A DNA stretch of 64,000 nt from Kineosporia aurantiaca JCM 3230 (GTDB lineage Bacteria; Actinomycetota; Actinomycetes; Actinomycetales; Kineosporiaceae), in the NCBI GenBank assembly GCA_000719025.1, contig JODP01000001.1, positions 186,001-250,000 on the forward strand, read 5' to 3'. Of this stretch, positions 51,525-59,482 are shown piece after piece. The notes beneath the pieces are model-generated. The model made no database searches, was not told the DNA's origin, and saw nothing but the letters and a program-made list of their open reading frames with translations. Every line of letters begins with the position of its first letter. Position 1 is the first letter of the stretch. A program made the translations under genes and the position numbers.

Positions 51525-52988
51525 GTGACGATCTCCCCGGATCCGGCTTCCGCCGTCGGCAAGACCGGCCTCTGGCCCGAGCACCTGCCCACCACGCTCG
51601 GGGCGCTGCGTGCCTCCGGGCACGTGCACCGCACCGTCAAGCAGGAGATCGCGGCCAACCTGCTCGAGCTGATGCGGGCCGGTAAACCCCGCTTCCCCGG
51701 TGTCGTCGGCTTCGACGAGACCGTGCTGCCCGACCTGGAACGCGCCCTGCTGGCCGGCCATGACCTGGTGCTGCTGGGCGAACGCGGCCAGGGCAAGACC
51801 CGGCTGATCCGGACCATCGTCGGCCTGCTCGACGAGTGGACCCCGGTGATCGACGGCGCCGAGCTGAACGAGCACCCCTACGACCCGATCACCCCGGCCT
51901 CGATCCGCCGGGCCGCCGAGTTCGGCGACGACCTGCCGGTGGCCTGGGTGCACCGGGAGTCCCGCTACGCCGAGAAGCTGGCCACCCCGGACACCAGCGT
52001 CGGCGACCTGATCGGCGACGTGGACCCGATGAAGGTGGCCGAGGGCCGCACCCTGGGCGACCCGGAGACCATCCACTTCGGCCTGGTGCCACGGATGCAC
52101 CGCGGGATCATGGCGGTCAACGAGCTGCCCGACCTGGCCGAGCGGATCCAGGTGGCGCTGCTGAACGTGCTGGAGGAGCGGGACGTCCAGGTCCGTGGCT
52201 ACGTGCTGCGCCTGGACCTCGACCTGCTGCTGCTGGCCAGCGCCAACCCGGAGGACTACACCAACCGCGGGCGGATCATCACCCCGCTGAAGGACCGGTT
52301 CGGCGCCGAGATCCGCACCCACTACCCGGTCGACCTGGACCTGGAGATGCAGCTGGTGCGGCAGGAGGCCGAGCTGGTCGCGGTGCTGCCGGACCACCTG
52401 GTCGAGGTGCTGTCCCGGTTCACCCGCGGCGTGCGCGAGTCCAACGCGGTGGATCAGCGCTCCGGGGTGTCGGCCCGGTTCTCGATCGCCGCGGCCGAGA
52501 CGGTCGCGGCGGCCGCCCTGCGCCGCGCCACCCTGAACGGCGAGACCGGCCCGGACTCGCCACCGGCGGTGGCCCGGGTCGGCGACACCGAGGCGATCAC
52601 CGGGACGCTGCGCGGGAAGGTCGAGTTCGAGGCCGACGGCGAGGGCCGCGAGGTCGAGCTGCTGGACCACCTGCTGCGGCGCTCGGTGGCCGAGACCTGG
52701 CGCAACCGGCTCGGCGGGGTGGACCTGACCGGGTTCGTCGCGGCCGTGGCCGAGGGCGAGGGGGTGGCCACCGGTGAGGCGGTGGCCTCGGCCGACCTGC
52801 TGGCCCAGCTCGGCACCGTGCCCGGGCTGTCCACCGTGCTCGAGCGGCTCGGCTTCGACGAGGTGCCCGGACCGGCCGAGGCGGCCTCGGCGATCGAGTT
52901 CACCCTCGAAGGGCTGCACCTGACCCGACGGCTGGCCAAGGACTTCCTGGCCGACGGGCGCACGGTCTACGGCGGAGACGCCGAGTAG
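51525..52988 (+). CDS. MoxR/magnesium-chelatase-like AAA+ ATPase
   Basis: 487 aa. Walker A LLGERGQGKTRLIRTIVGLL (about residues 84-103) and a Walker B-like segment GIMAVNELPDLAERIQVALL, where Asn replaces the usual Asp before Glu. Sensor region LLLASANPEDYTNRGRIITP and ChlI-type LEERDVQVRGYVLRLDLD support the ChlI/MoxR clade. Such ATPases work with a VWA partner as a chaperone or chelatase; a VWA protein is encoded 1.8 kb downstream. GTG 51525 lies 6 nt after a TAACGT box (51513-51518), implying a leaderless transcript. Confidence 0.9.
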   Translation: MTISPDPASAVGKTGLWPEHLPTTLGALRASGHVHRTVKQEIAANLLELMRAGKPRFPGVVGFDETVLPDLERALLAGHDLVLLGERGQGKTRLIRTIVGLLDEWTPVIDGAELNEHPYDPITPASIRRAAEFGDDLPVAWVHRESRYAEKLATPDTSVGDLIGDVDPMKVAEGRTLGDPETIHFGLVPRMHRGIMAVNELPDLAERIQVALLNVLEERDVQVRGYVLRLDLDLLLLASANPEDYTNRGRIITPLKDRFGAEIRTHYPVDLDLEMQLVRQEAELVAVLPDHLVEVLSRFTRGVRESNAVDQRSGVSARFSIAAAETVAAAALRRATLNGETGPDSPPAVARVGDTEAITGTLRGKVEFEADGEGREVELLDHLLRRSVAETWRNRLGGVDLTGFVAAVAEGEGVATGEAVASADLLAQLGTVPGLSTVLERLGFDEVPGPAEAASAIEFTLEGLHLTRRLAKDFLADGRTVYGGDAE

Positions 52989-53007
52989 TCACTTCTACAG
53001 CATCGAG

Positions 53008-53040
53008 CACGGGCCGGTCACCTTGGGTGGCCGGCCCGTG
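53008..53040 (+). terminator. Intrinsic terminator of the AAA+ gene
   Basis: A 14-bp stem with one mismatch (53008-53021 with 53027-53040) followed by GGTGTTTT. It ends the AAA+ transcript before the FG-GAP gene. Confidence 0.8.
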
Positions 53041-53194
53041 GGTGTTTTCCCCTAGTCAGCGAATTGCCTCTTGAGGCAACGGTTTACCGCCGGGCGGATC
53101 GGCGGCCCGTTCGCCGCCTTTGTGTCGGTGGCCACAGCTAGAGTCGCGATTCTCGGGTGGCGTGGGGCCACTACTGACCTCGGTGAGGGCAATT

Positions 53195-54706
53195 GTGAAG
53201 ACGTCTGGTGTTCCACGGGCCCTGGCGGCTCTCGGTGGTGGACTGCTGGTGGTCGTGGGAGCCGGGCCGGCCCTGGCCGCGCCCACCCCGATCGGCCCGG
53301 CCGCCGCGGCGCCGGTGGGCCGTTACAGCTTCGACCTGACCGCGGTCGGCGTGCCGACCCGCACGGTCTCCGGCAAGGTGCAGGCCGGTGTGGTCGACGT
53401 GAACTTCCCGGACGGGCGGGTGCAGCGCCTGAGCCAGGTGTCGCTCGGCCTGGGGTCGGGCTCCTACCAGCGCTTCGGCGCTTCCGTAGTGGTCCGTGAC
53501 CTGAATGGCGACAACCTTTCCGACCTGGTGGTCGGGGCTCCTGGGGTAGCCGCGAAGGGCCGCACCGGGCAGGCCTACGTGCTGCTCCAGACCGCCAAGG
53601 GCTTCACCGCGGCGAACGCCCACACCCTCGACCAGAACGCCAACGCCGGCGACCGGTTCGGCACCGCCATCGCGGTCAGTGGCCGCGAGAGCAGCAACAG
53701 CATGCTCGACCTGTGGGTGGGTGCCCCCGGCCGGGACGTGAACGGGCACAAGGACGCGGGGGCGGTCTACCGCTACTACCTCGACGCGACCACCGGTTCG
53801 GCCTCCTTCAACGACGTGATCTCGCAGGACACCGCGCAGCTCAGCCAGAGCGCGGAGGCCGGTGACCAGTTCGGCGAGGTGATGACCGGGCAGCAGACCA
53901 ACGGCGTCGTGGTCGGTGTGCCGCACGAGGACGTCGGGGCCGGCCGGGACGCCGGTGAGGTGGTCTTCATCCGCACCGACCGCACCACCGACCTGCTCAC
54001 GTCGGCGGTCACCTTCAGCCAGAACGCCAAGGGCATTCCCGGGGCGGCGGCCACCGGCGACCGTTTCGGTGCCTCCCTGGGTGTGTTCGGCATCGCGGTG
54101 GGCGCCCCCGGCGAGGACGTGGGCCCGATCAAGGATGCGGGCCGGATCCAGCTGTTCGCCCCGGGGGGCGGCACCAGCGGTCCTCAGCCGCTGGGTTCCT
54201 TCACCCAGGACTCGCCCGGGGTCCTAGGGGCGGCGAAGAAGGGCAATCAGTACGGCGCCTCGATCGCCGTCGGCCAGTTCCGCTGCGTGGGCCAGTTCCA
54301 GTTCGCGATCGGCGCCCCCGGGGTGGACGTCGGCAAGGCGAAGGACGCGGGGGCCGTCTTCGTCCAGTCGAACGCGCAGCTGGGCAGCACGAACTGTGCT
54401 TCCAAGCAGGTCAACCAGGGCAAGGGCAGCCTGCTCGGCGGCGCCGCGAAGACCAGCGACCACCTGGGCCAGGTGGTCTCGACCCTGCCGGGCGACCCGG
54501 CCGAGGTGCAGCGGATCGACAACCTGATGATCGGCGTGCCCGGCAAGGACATCGGCAAGACCAAGAACACCGGCGTCGCCGTGGTCTGGAGCGGCCCGAA
54601 GAAGGGTGTGCTCAAGACCTTCGGTTTCTCCGGGGGTAACGCGAAGAGCCAGGCGTACGGCAGCAGCCTCGGCCTGTCCGACCTGTTCTTCGAGATGCTC
54701 TCCTGA
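53195..54706 (+). CDS. Secreted FG-GAP (integrin-alpha-like beta-propeller) repeat protein
   Basis: 503 aa. GTG 53195 gives a clear Sec signal peptide (VKTSGVPRALAALGGGLLVV, then GAGPALAAPTP with an ALA-type cleavage site), and GAGG lies about 6 nt upstream; the frame is open to 53120. The mature protein holds about seven FG-GAP repeats with integrin-type calcium loops (DLNGDNLSDLVVGAPG, LDLWVGAPGRDV, GDRFGTAIAVSG, AVGAPGEDVGPIKDAG). The fold is a beta-propeller for extracellular binding. No catalytic domain or wall anchor seen. Ligand unknown. It has its own terminators on both sides, so it is transcribed alone. Confidence 0.9.
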   Translation: MKTSGVPRALAALGGGLLVVVGAGPALAAPTPIGPAAAAPVGRYSFDLTAVGVPTRTVSGKVQAGVVDVNFPDGRVQRLSQVSLGLGSGSYQRFGASVVVRDLNGDNLSDLVVGAPGVAAKGRTGQAYVLLQTAKGFTAANAHTLDQNANAGDRFGTAIAVSGRESSNSMLDLWVGAPGRDVNGHKDAGAVYRYYLDATTGSASFNDVISQDTAQLSQSAEAGDQFGEVMTGQQTNGVVVGVPHEDVGAGRDAGEVVFIRTDRTTDLLTSAVTFSQNAKGIPGAAATGDRFGASLGVFGIAVGAPGEDVGPIKDAGRIQLFAPGGGTSGPQPLGSFTQDSPGVLGAAKKGNQYGASIAVGQFRCVGQFQFAIGAPGVDVGKAKDAGAVFVQSNAQLGSTNCASKQVNQGKGSLLGGAAKTSDHLGQVVSTLPGDPAEVQRIDNLMIGVPGKDIGKTKNTGVAVVWSGPKKGVLKTFGFSGGNAKSQAYGSSLGLSDLFFEMLS

Positions 54707-54713
54707 TCTGATC

Positions 54714-54753
54714 GCCCGTGGGGTGCCGGACTTCGCTCCAGGACCCCACGGGC
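54714..54753 (+). terminator. Hairpin terminator of the FG-GAP gene
   Basis: Stem GCCCGTGGGGT (54714-54724) and its complement (54743-54753) with an 18-base loop, 7 bp after the stop. Confidence 0.75.
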
Positions 54754-54830
54754 TATTCCCGATGATGGGGTGATCAGCTAACGGCGATCAGGGGTGACCA
54801 AGCGGGCGGTCGCGGACGTACGGTCTTACC

Positions 54831-56852
54831 GTGACTCCTCGGCGACGTGATCCCCGCTACCGGTACGGTCCGTGGCGCGGCGGGCCGGATCCCCTGGCTC
54901 CGCCCTACGACGTACGCCGGGCCCTCGACGCGATCGGCGATCGGGTGCTCAGCGGTGAGAACGTCCGCGAGGCCCTGCGCGATCTGCTGCGCACCGGACT
55001 GCCGGACGAGAACGGGAAGCGCCGTACCGGCCTGGACGACCTGCGGGCCCGGGCCGAGCGCAGGCGCAAGGAGACGACCCGGCGCGGGAAGCTCGACGGC
55101 GCCCTTACCCGCGCCCGTGCTCAGCTCGACCAGGCGCTGGCCGCCGAGCGGGAAGAGCTGTCGCTGCGCGATGGCGACGACGCCCGGTTCGCCGAGGCCC
55201 AGCTCGACGCGCTGCCCCGGTCCACCGCGGCGGCCGTGCAGGAGCTGTCCGAGTACCCGTGGGCCTCCAAAGAGGCCGAGCAGATCTACCGGCAGATCCT
55301 CGACGGCCTGCAGAGCGACGTGATCGACCAGCAGTTCAACGGCATGCGCAACGCCCTGCAGGGGCTGGGGCCGGACGCCGACCCGGAACAGCGGGCGGCC
55401 GCCGTCGCGGCCATGAACGAGATGCTGGACGACCTGAACGGCCTGCTGGAGAAGCACGCCCGGGGCGAGGACACGCCGGAGGACTTCTCCGAGTTCATGG
55501 CCAAGCACGGCCAGATGTTCCCGGACGACCCGCAGAACGTCGAGGAACTGATCGACGCGCTGGCCCGGCAGGCCGCGGCCGCCGAGCGACTGATGAACGC
55601 GCTCAGCCCGCAGCAGCGCGAGGAGTTGCAGGGGCTGATGCAGCAGGCCCTGGGCGACTCCGGGCTGGCCGGGAAGATGGGCCAGCTGACCGACAACCTG
55701 CGCGCGCTGCGCCCCGGCGAGGGCTGGGGCGAGGGGCGCGGTGAGGGCCGGCGGATGCGCGGCCAGGGCGAGATGGGCTACGGCGAGGCCGCCGGGGCGC
55801 TGCAGGAGCTGGCCGATCTGGACGACCTGATCGATCAGCTCGGCCAGGGCCACGCCGGCGCCACGCTGGACGACATCGACGTGGAGGCGGTGGAGCGCAC
55901 GCTCGGCGCCGGGTCCGCGGCCGACGTCCAGGCGCTGCAGGAGCTCGAGCGCGAGCTGGAACGGCAGGGCTGGCTGACCCGGGCCGACGGTGCTCTCACG
56001 CTCTCTCCCAAGGCTTTGCGCCGGCTCGGCCAGTCCGCCCTGCGCCAGGTGTTCGCCCACCTCGGCTCCGGCCGGCGGGGCGAGCACGATCTGCGCGACG
56101 CCGGTGCCTCGGGTGAGGCCACCGGTGCGTCCCGGCGCTGGGAGTTCGGCGACGAGCAGCCGCTGGACGTGGTCCGCTCCCTGCGCAACGCGGTCCAGCG
56201 CCAGGTCGGGTCCGGCGGCGGGGGTCGAATCACCTTGCTGGCCGAGGACTTCGAGGTGGTGGAGACCGAGCGCCGGGCGAGTGCGGCGGTGGCGCTGTGC
56301 GTCGACCTGTCCTACTCGATGATCTCCGAGGGCCGCTGGGGCCCGATGAAGGAGACGGCGCTGGCGCTGGCCCACCTGGTCGCCACCCGGTTCCCGCAGG
56401 ACGCCCTGCAGATCATCGGGTTCGGCCGGTACGCCGCGAAACTCACGGTCGAGCAGCTGGCCGGGATCGAGCCGGACTACGTCCAGGGCACCAACCTGCA
56501 GCACGCGCTCTCGATCGCCGGACGGCACGTGCGCCGGCACCCGGACGCCGAGCCGGTGGTGCTGGTGGTCACCGACGGCGAGCCGACCGCGCACCTGGAG
56601 GCGGACGGCACCGCCTACTTCGACTACCCGCCCTCGCAGACCACGATCAACCTGACCGTGGCCGAGGTGGACGCGCTGACCCGGTACGGCGCCGCGATCA
56701 ACATGTTCATGCTGGGCGAGAACGAGGGGCTACGGCGGTTCGTCGACGCGATCGCCCGGCGCAACGGCGGCCGGGTGTTCACCCCGGGCCTGGACAACCT
56801 GGGCGAGTACGTGGTCAGTGACTACCTGAAGTCGCGCAAGGGCCGCCGCTAG
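54831..56852 (+). CDS. VWA domain protein (magnesium-chelatase D-like)
   Basis: 673 aa. A long helical, charged N-terminal part (about 1-430, RRRDPRYRYGPW at the start, many Gln/Glu/Arg helices and a GEGWGEGRGEGRRMRGQGEM linker) precedes a C-terminal VWA domain. The MIDAS is complete: CVDLSYSMISEGRWGPMKET (DxSxS), QGTNLQHAL (Thr) and VVTDGEPTAH (Asp). It pairs functionally with ChlI/MoxR ATPases such as the one at 51525. GTG 54831 lies 6 nt after a TACGGT box (54819-54824), so the transcript is probably leaderless. Confidence 0.9.
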   Translation: MTPRRRDPRYRYGPWRGGPDPLAPPYDVRRALDAIGDRVLSGENVREALRDLLRTGLPDENGKRRTGLDDLRARAERRRKETTRRGKLDGALTRARAQLDQALAAEREELSLRDGDDARFAEAQLDALPRSTAAAVQELSEYPWASKEAEQIYRQILDGLQSDVIDQQFNGMRNALQGLGPDADPEQRAAAVAAMNEMLDDLNGLLEKHARGEDTPEDFSEFMAKHGQMFPDDPQNVEELIDALARQAAAAERLMNALSPQQREELQGLMQQALGDSGLAGKMGQLTDNLRALRPGEGWGEGRGEGRRMRGQGEMGYGEAAGALQELADLDDLIDQLGQGHAGATLDDIDVEAVERTLGAGSAADVQALQELERELERQGWLTRADGALTLSPKALRRLGQSALRQVFAHLGSGRRGEHDLRDAGASGEATGASRRWEFGDEQPLDVVRSLRNAVQRQVGSGGGGRITLLAEDFEVVETERRASAAVALCVDLSYSMISEGRWGPMKETALALAHLVATRFPQDALQIIGFGRYAAKLTVEQLAGIEPDYVQGTNLQHALSIAGRHVRRHPDAEPVVLVVTDGEPTAHLEADGTAYFDYPPSQTTINLTVAEVDALTRYGAAINMFMLGENEGLRRFVDAIARRNGGRVFTPGLDNLGEYVVSDYLKSRKGRR

Positions 56853-56936
56853 GCCGGACGGGGCATCCGACTCAAGCGGGTGAGCAGCGGTGTCGAGAAC
56901 CCTGACACCCACACCCATACCGCCGAGGGGATGCCC

Positions 56937-57335
56937 ATGGCCGAGATCCTCGTCATCGACGATGACCCGGATATCCGGGACCTGCTGTTCGACGCCCTGA
57001 GCGGGGCCGGGCACGCGGTCCGGCTCGCGCCGGACGGGCCGGCCGGGCTCGCGGCGGCCGCCGGGCAGGCTCCGGACCTGGTGGTGCTGGACTGGATGCT
57101 GCCGGAGCACAGCGGCCTGGAGATCTGCCAGGCGATCCGGGCCGACGCGGCCCTGGCCGACGTCCGGGTGCTGATGCTGTCGGCCCGCGGTACCGAGTCG
57201 GACATCTCGTTCGGGCACGAGGCCGGGGCGGACAGCTACATCGTGAAGCCGTTCAGCCCCAAGGCCCTGGTCTGGCGGGTGGAATCGATGCTGGCCCAAG
57301 AGCACCGGGTGATCGACGCAACCCCCGACGAGTAG
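56937..57335 (+). CDS. Stand-alone response regulator receiver
   Basis: 132 aa, a single receiver domain: acidic pocket IDDDPD (residues 7-12), phospho-acceptor Asp52 in LVVLDWMLPE, the Thr/Ser position as LMLSARG, and Lys in YIVKPFSPKAL. No output domain. ATG 56937 has GAGGGG 6 nt upstream; ATG 56931 would overlap it. It converges with the kinase operon on the other strand and is a likely CheY-like shuttle in the same network. Confidence 0.9.
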   Translation: MAEILVIDDDPDIRDLLFDALSGAGHAVRLAPDGPAGLAAAAGQAPDLVVLDWMLPEHSGLEICQAIRADAALADVRVLMLSARGTESDISFGHEAGADSYIVKPFSPKALVWRVESMLAQEHRVIDATPDE

Positions 57336-57348
57336 CCCCCCAAAACCC

Positions 57349-57424
57349 CCGTGATCATGCACTTCCGCCCCCGTGATCAGGCACCGAAGTGCATGATCAC
57401 GGGGGCGGTTCTGCATGATCACGG
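57349..57424. repeat. TGATCA-palindrome repeat, copy 5 (best-formed)
   Basis: Two direct units CCGTGATCA start at 57349 and 57371 (22 bp apart), and two inverted units GCATGATCACGG start at 57391 and 57413 (22 bp apart). The outer pair can form a 17-bp stem (CCGTGATCATGCACTTC with its complement). It sits exactly between the convergent receiver and hybrid kinase genes, as a bidirectional terminator would. Confidence 0.85.
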
Positions 57425-57444
57425 GGGTTTGCTGGGGGCGCCTC

Positions 57445-58926
57445 TCAGAGGCGGAGGGGTACGGGGTGGGCGGTGAGGGCGGGCAGGGTGACGGTGAACG
57501 TCGCGCCCTCGTCCGCCGCGCTGCGCACCCCGATCGTCCCGTGATGCTGCTCCACGATCTGCCGGACCACGGCCAGTCCCAGCCCGGTGCCCTGGATCGC
57601 CTGCCGCCGGGCCTGCTCGGTCCGGAAGAACCGGGTGAACAACTGGCTCTGTTCCTCCACCGGGATGCCGATCCCGGTGTCGGCCACGCTGATCTCGACC
57701 ACCGGACGCATGATGTCCGGCACCGAGGCCGTGACCACCACCGAGCCGCCCGCGGTGGAGAACTTCACCGCGTTCGAGAGCAGGTTCAGCAGAACCCGTT
57801 CCAGCTGCGAGCGGTTGCCGATCAGGAAGGGCAGGCCGGGGGCGATCCGCAGGTCCAGGTCCACGCCCTGTGACTGCATCGCCGGGCCGAGCACACCGGC
57901 CGCCATCGAGAGCAGCTCGGCCAGGTCCACCTCCTCGTCCATCCGGATGGCCACCTGCGAGTCCACCTTGGAGAGCGTGAGCAGGTCCTCGACCAGGGTG
58001 AGCAGCCGGCGGGAGTTCCGGTCGATCACCTGGATCATCCGCCGGTGGGCCGGGTCGTCGTCGCCCGCCAGCAGCATCTCGGCGTAACCGGTGATACTGG
58101 TCAGCGGGGTGCGCAGCTCGTGGCTGACGGTCGCGACGAACTCCCCCTTCAGCCGGTCGAGTTCCCGCAGCTCCTCCTCGACCTGCTTCTGCTTGGTGAT
58201 GTCGACGTAGATCGCGCCGATCGCGAACCGCCGGCCGGTGCCGTCCACCACCGGGTAGCGGACCACCAGGTAGGTGCGGTCCTCACCGTCGACCGACCAG
58301 ATCTCCTCGCCCTCGACCTTGTCGGCGCCGTCCAGGCAGGCCTGCTCGACCGAGGTCAGCCGGCGCCGGTCGAGCACCGCCGGGCGGGCGGCGGTGGCGG
58401 TCGGGCGCAGCCGGTCGAACTCCGCGTTGGTCAGCAGGGTGCGGCCGGTGGCGTCGCGGACGCAGATCGCGGCGGGCGCGTGATCGACCACCCCGCGCAG
58501 GATCTCGGCGGTCTCCCGGCGTTCCTGGTCGATCGCCCGGCTCTGGATCGCCAGCCGGCGCTTGACCAGGGCGTGCTCGATCGCCGGGGCCAGCCGGATC
58601 AGGCGGTCCTTGAGCAGGTAGTCGGAGGCCCCCAGCCGCAGCGAGTTCACGCAGGTGTCCTCGTCCATCACCCCGCTGACCACGATCAGCGGAATCTCCA
58701 TCTGCAGTTCCTGGAGCAGGCGCAGGGCGTCCGGAGCGGTCATCGCGGGCAGCGAGTAGTCGCAGAGCACGACGTCGGGTTGCTCCCCGAGTCCGGAGAC
58801 GAACTCCTCGGGGGTCTCGACCCGGGTCCAGATTGGCTCGTAACCCGCGCGTTTCAGCTCGAGCAGAAGCAGCTCGGCATCGTCGGGGCGGTCCTCGACG
58901 ATCAGCAGCCGCAGTGGCGATGGCAT
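57445..58926 (-). CDS. Hybrid sensor histidine kinase: receiver-PAS-HisKA-HATPase
   Basis: 493 aa. The N-terminal receiver (LRLLIVEDRPDDAELLLLEL, Asp56 in VVLCDYSLPA, Lys in DYLLKDRLI) is followed by a PAS-like sensor (about 150-250, PAAICVRDATGRTLLTNAEF). HisKA comes next with the phospho-His in FVATVSHELRTPLTSITGYA (about 275), and then HATPase_c with NLLSNAVKFS, VADTGIGIPVEEQ and GTGLGLAVVRQIVEQH. No transmembrane helix, so a cytosolic sensor. ATG 58926 has GGGAGAG upstream. Last gene of the four-gene signalling run. Confidence 0.92.
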   Translation of the reverse strand: MPSPLRLLIVEDRPDDAELLLLELKRAGYEPIWTRVETPEEFVSGLGEQPDVVLCDYSLPAMTAPDALRLLQELQMEIPLIVVSGVMDEDTCVNSLRLGASDYLLKDRLIRLAPAIEHALVKRRLAIQSRAIDQERRETAEILRGVVDHAPAAICVRDATGRTLLTNAEFDRLRPTATAARPAVLDRRRLTSVEQACLDGADKVEGEEIWSVDGEDRTYLVVRYPVVDGTGRRFAIGAIYVDITKQKQVEEELRELDRLKGEFVATVSHELRTPLTSITGYAEMLLAGDDDPAHRRMIQVIDRNSRRLLTLVEDLLTLSKVDSQVAIRMDEEVDLAELLSMAAGVLGPAMQSQGVDLDLRIAPGLPFLIGNRSQLERVLLNLLSNAVKFSTAGGSVVVTASVPDIMRPVVEISVADTGIGIPVEEQSQLFTRFFRTEQARRQAIQGTGLGLAVVRQIVEQHHGTIGVRSAADEGATFTVTLPALTAHPVPLRL

Positions 58927-58966
58927 GGTCTCTCCCGTGATGTGGTGCGACGATCGCGCTTTCCGG

Positions 58967-59482
58967 TCACCGGCCACCACCGGCGAGAGCGACCCGACGG
59001 TCGCGGGGTGGCCGATTGTGCACCAGCCAGTACCGGCCGATGTCCAGGACGGTCTCGAAGTACGGCTCGATCTCCACCGGCTTGACGATGTAACTGTTGG
59101 CCCCGAGGGCGTAACAGGTCTCCAGATCCCCCTCTTCGGCCGACGAGGTCATCATCACCATCGGCACCTCGCTGAGCACCGGGTCGGCGCGGACCTCCCG
59201 CAGCACGTCGATGCCCGAGAGCATCGGCATCTTGATGTCGCAGAGCACCGCCCGGGGCAGGTCGTGCTGGTCCCGCCCGGCGAAGGGCCCCCGGCAGAGC
59301 AGCCGGTCCAGGGCCTCGACGCCGTCCCGGGCGGCCTCCACCCGGCCCGGGAACCGGCCCCGGCGCAGGGCGTGCAACGCCAGCTCCCGGTCATGGGGAC
59401 TGTCCTCCACCAGGAGCAACCACGGCTGCAGTTCCCCGATCGGCCCGTCGTTGACGTCGGCCGCAGCCGCCACTCCGGTCAT
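58967..59482 (-). CDS. Response regulator (Rcp1-like single receiver)
   Basis: 171 aa: WLLLVEDSPHDRELALHALR, Asp82 in AVLCDIKMPMLSG, MVMMTSSAEEGD and IVKPVEIEPYFETVLDIGRY. The extended loop and C-terminal VKPVEIEPYFE pattern match the Rcp1 type that partners phytochrome-like kinases. ATG 59482 overlaps the TGA of the upstream kinase by 4 bp, so the pair is cognate. No output domain. Confidence 0.92.
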   Translation of the reverse strand: MTGVAAAADVNDGPIGELQPWLLLVEDSPHDRELALHALRRGRFPGRVEAARDGVEALDRLLCRGPFAGRDQHDLPRAVLCDIKMPMLSGIDVLREVRADPVLSEVPMVMMTSSAEEGDLETCYALGANSYIVKPVEIEPYFETVLDIGRYWLVHNRPPRDRRVALAGGGR

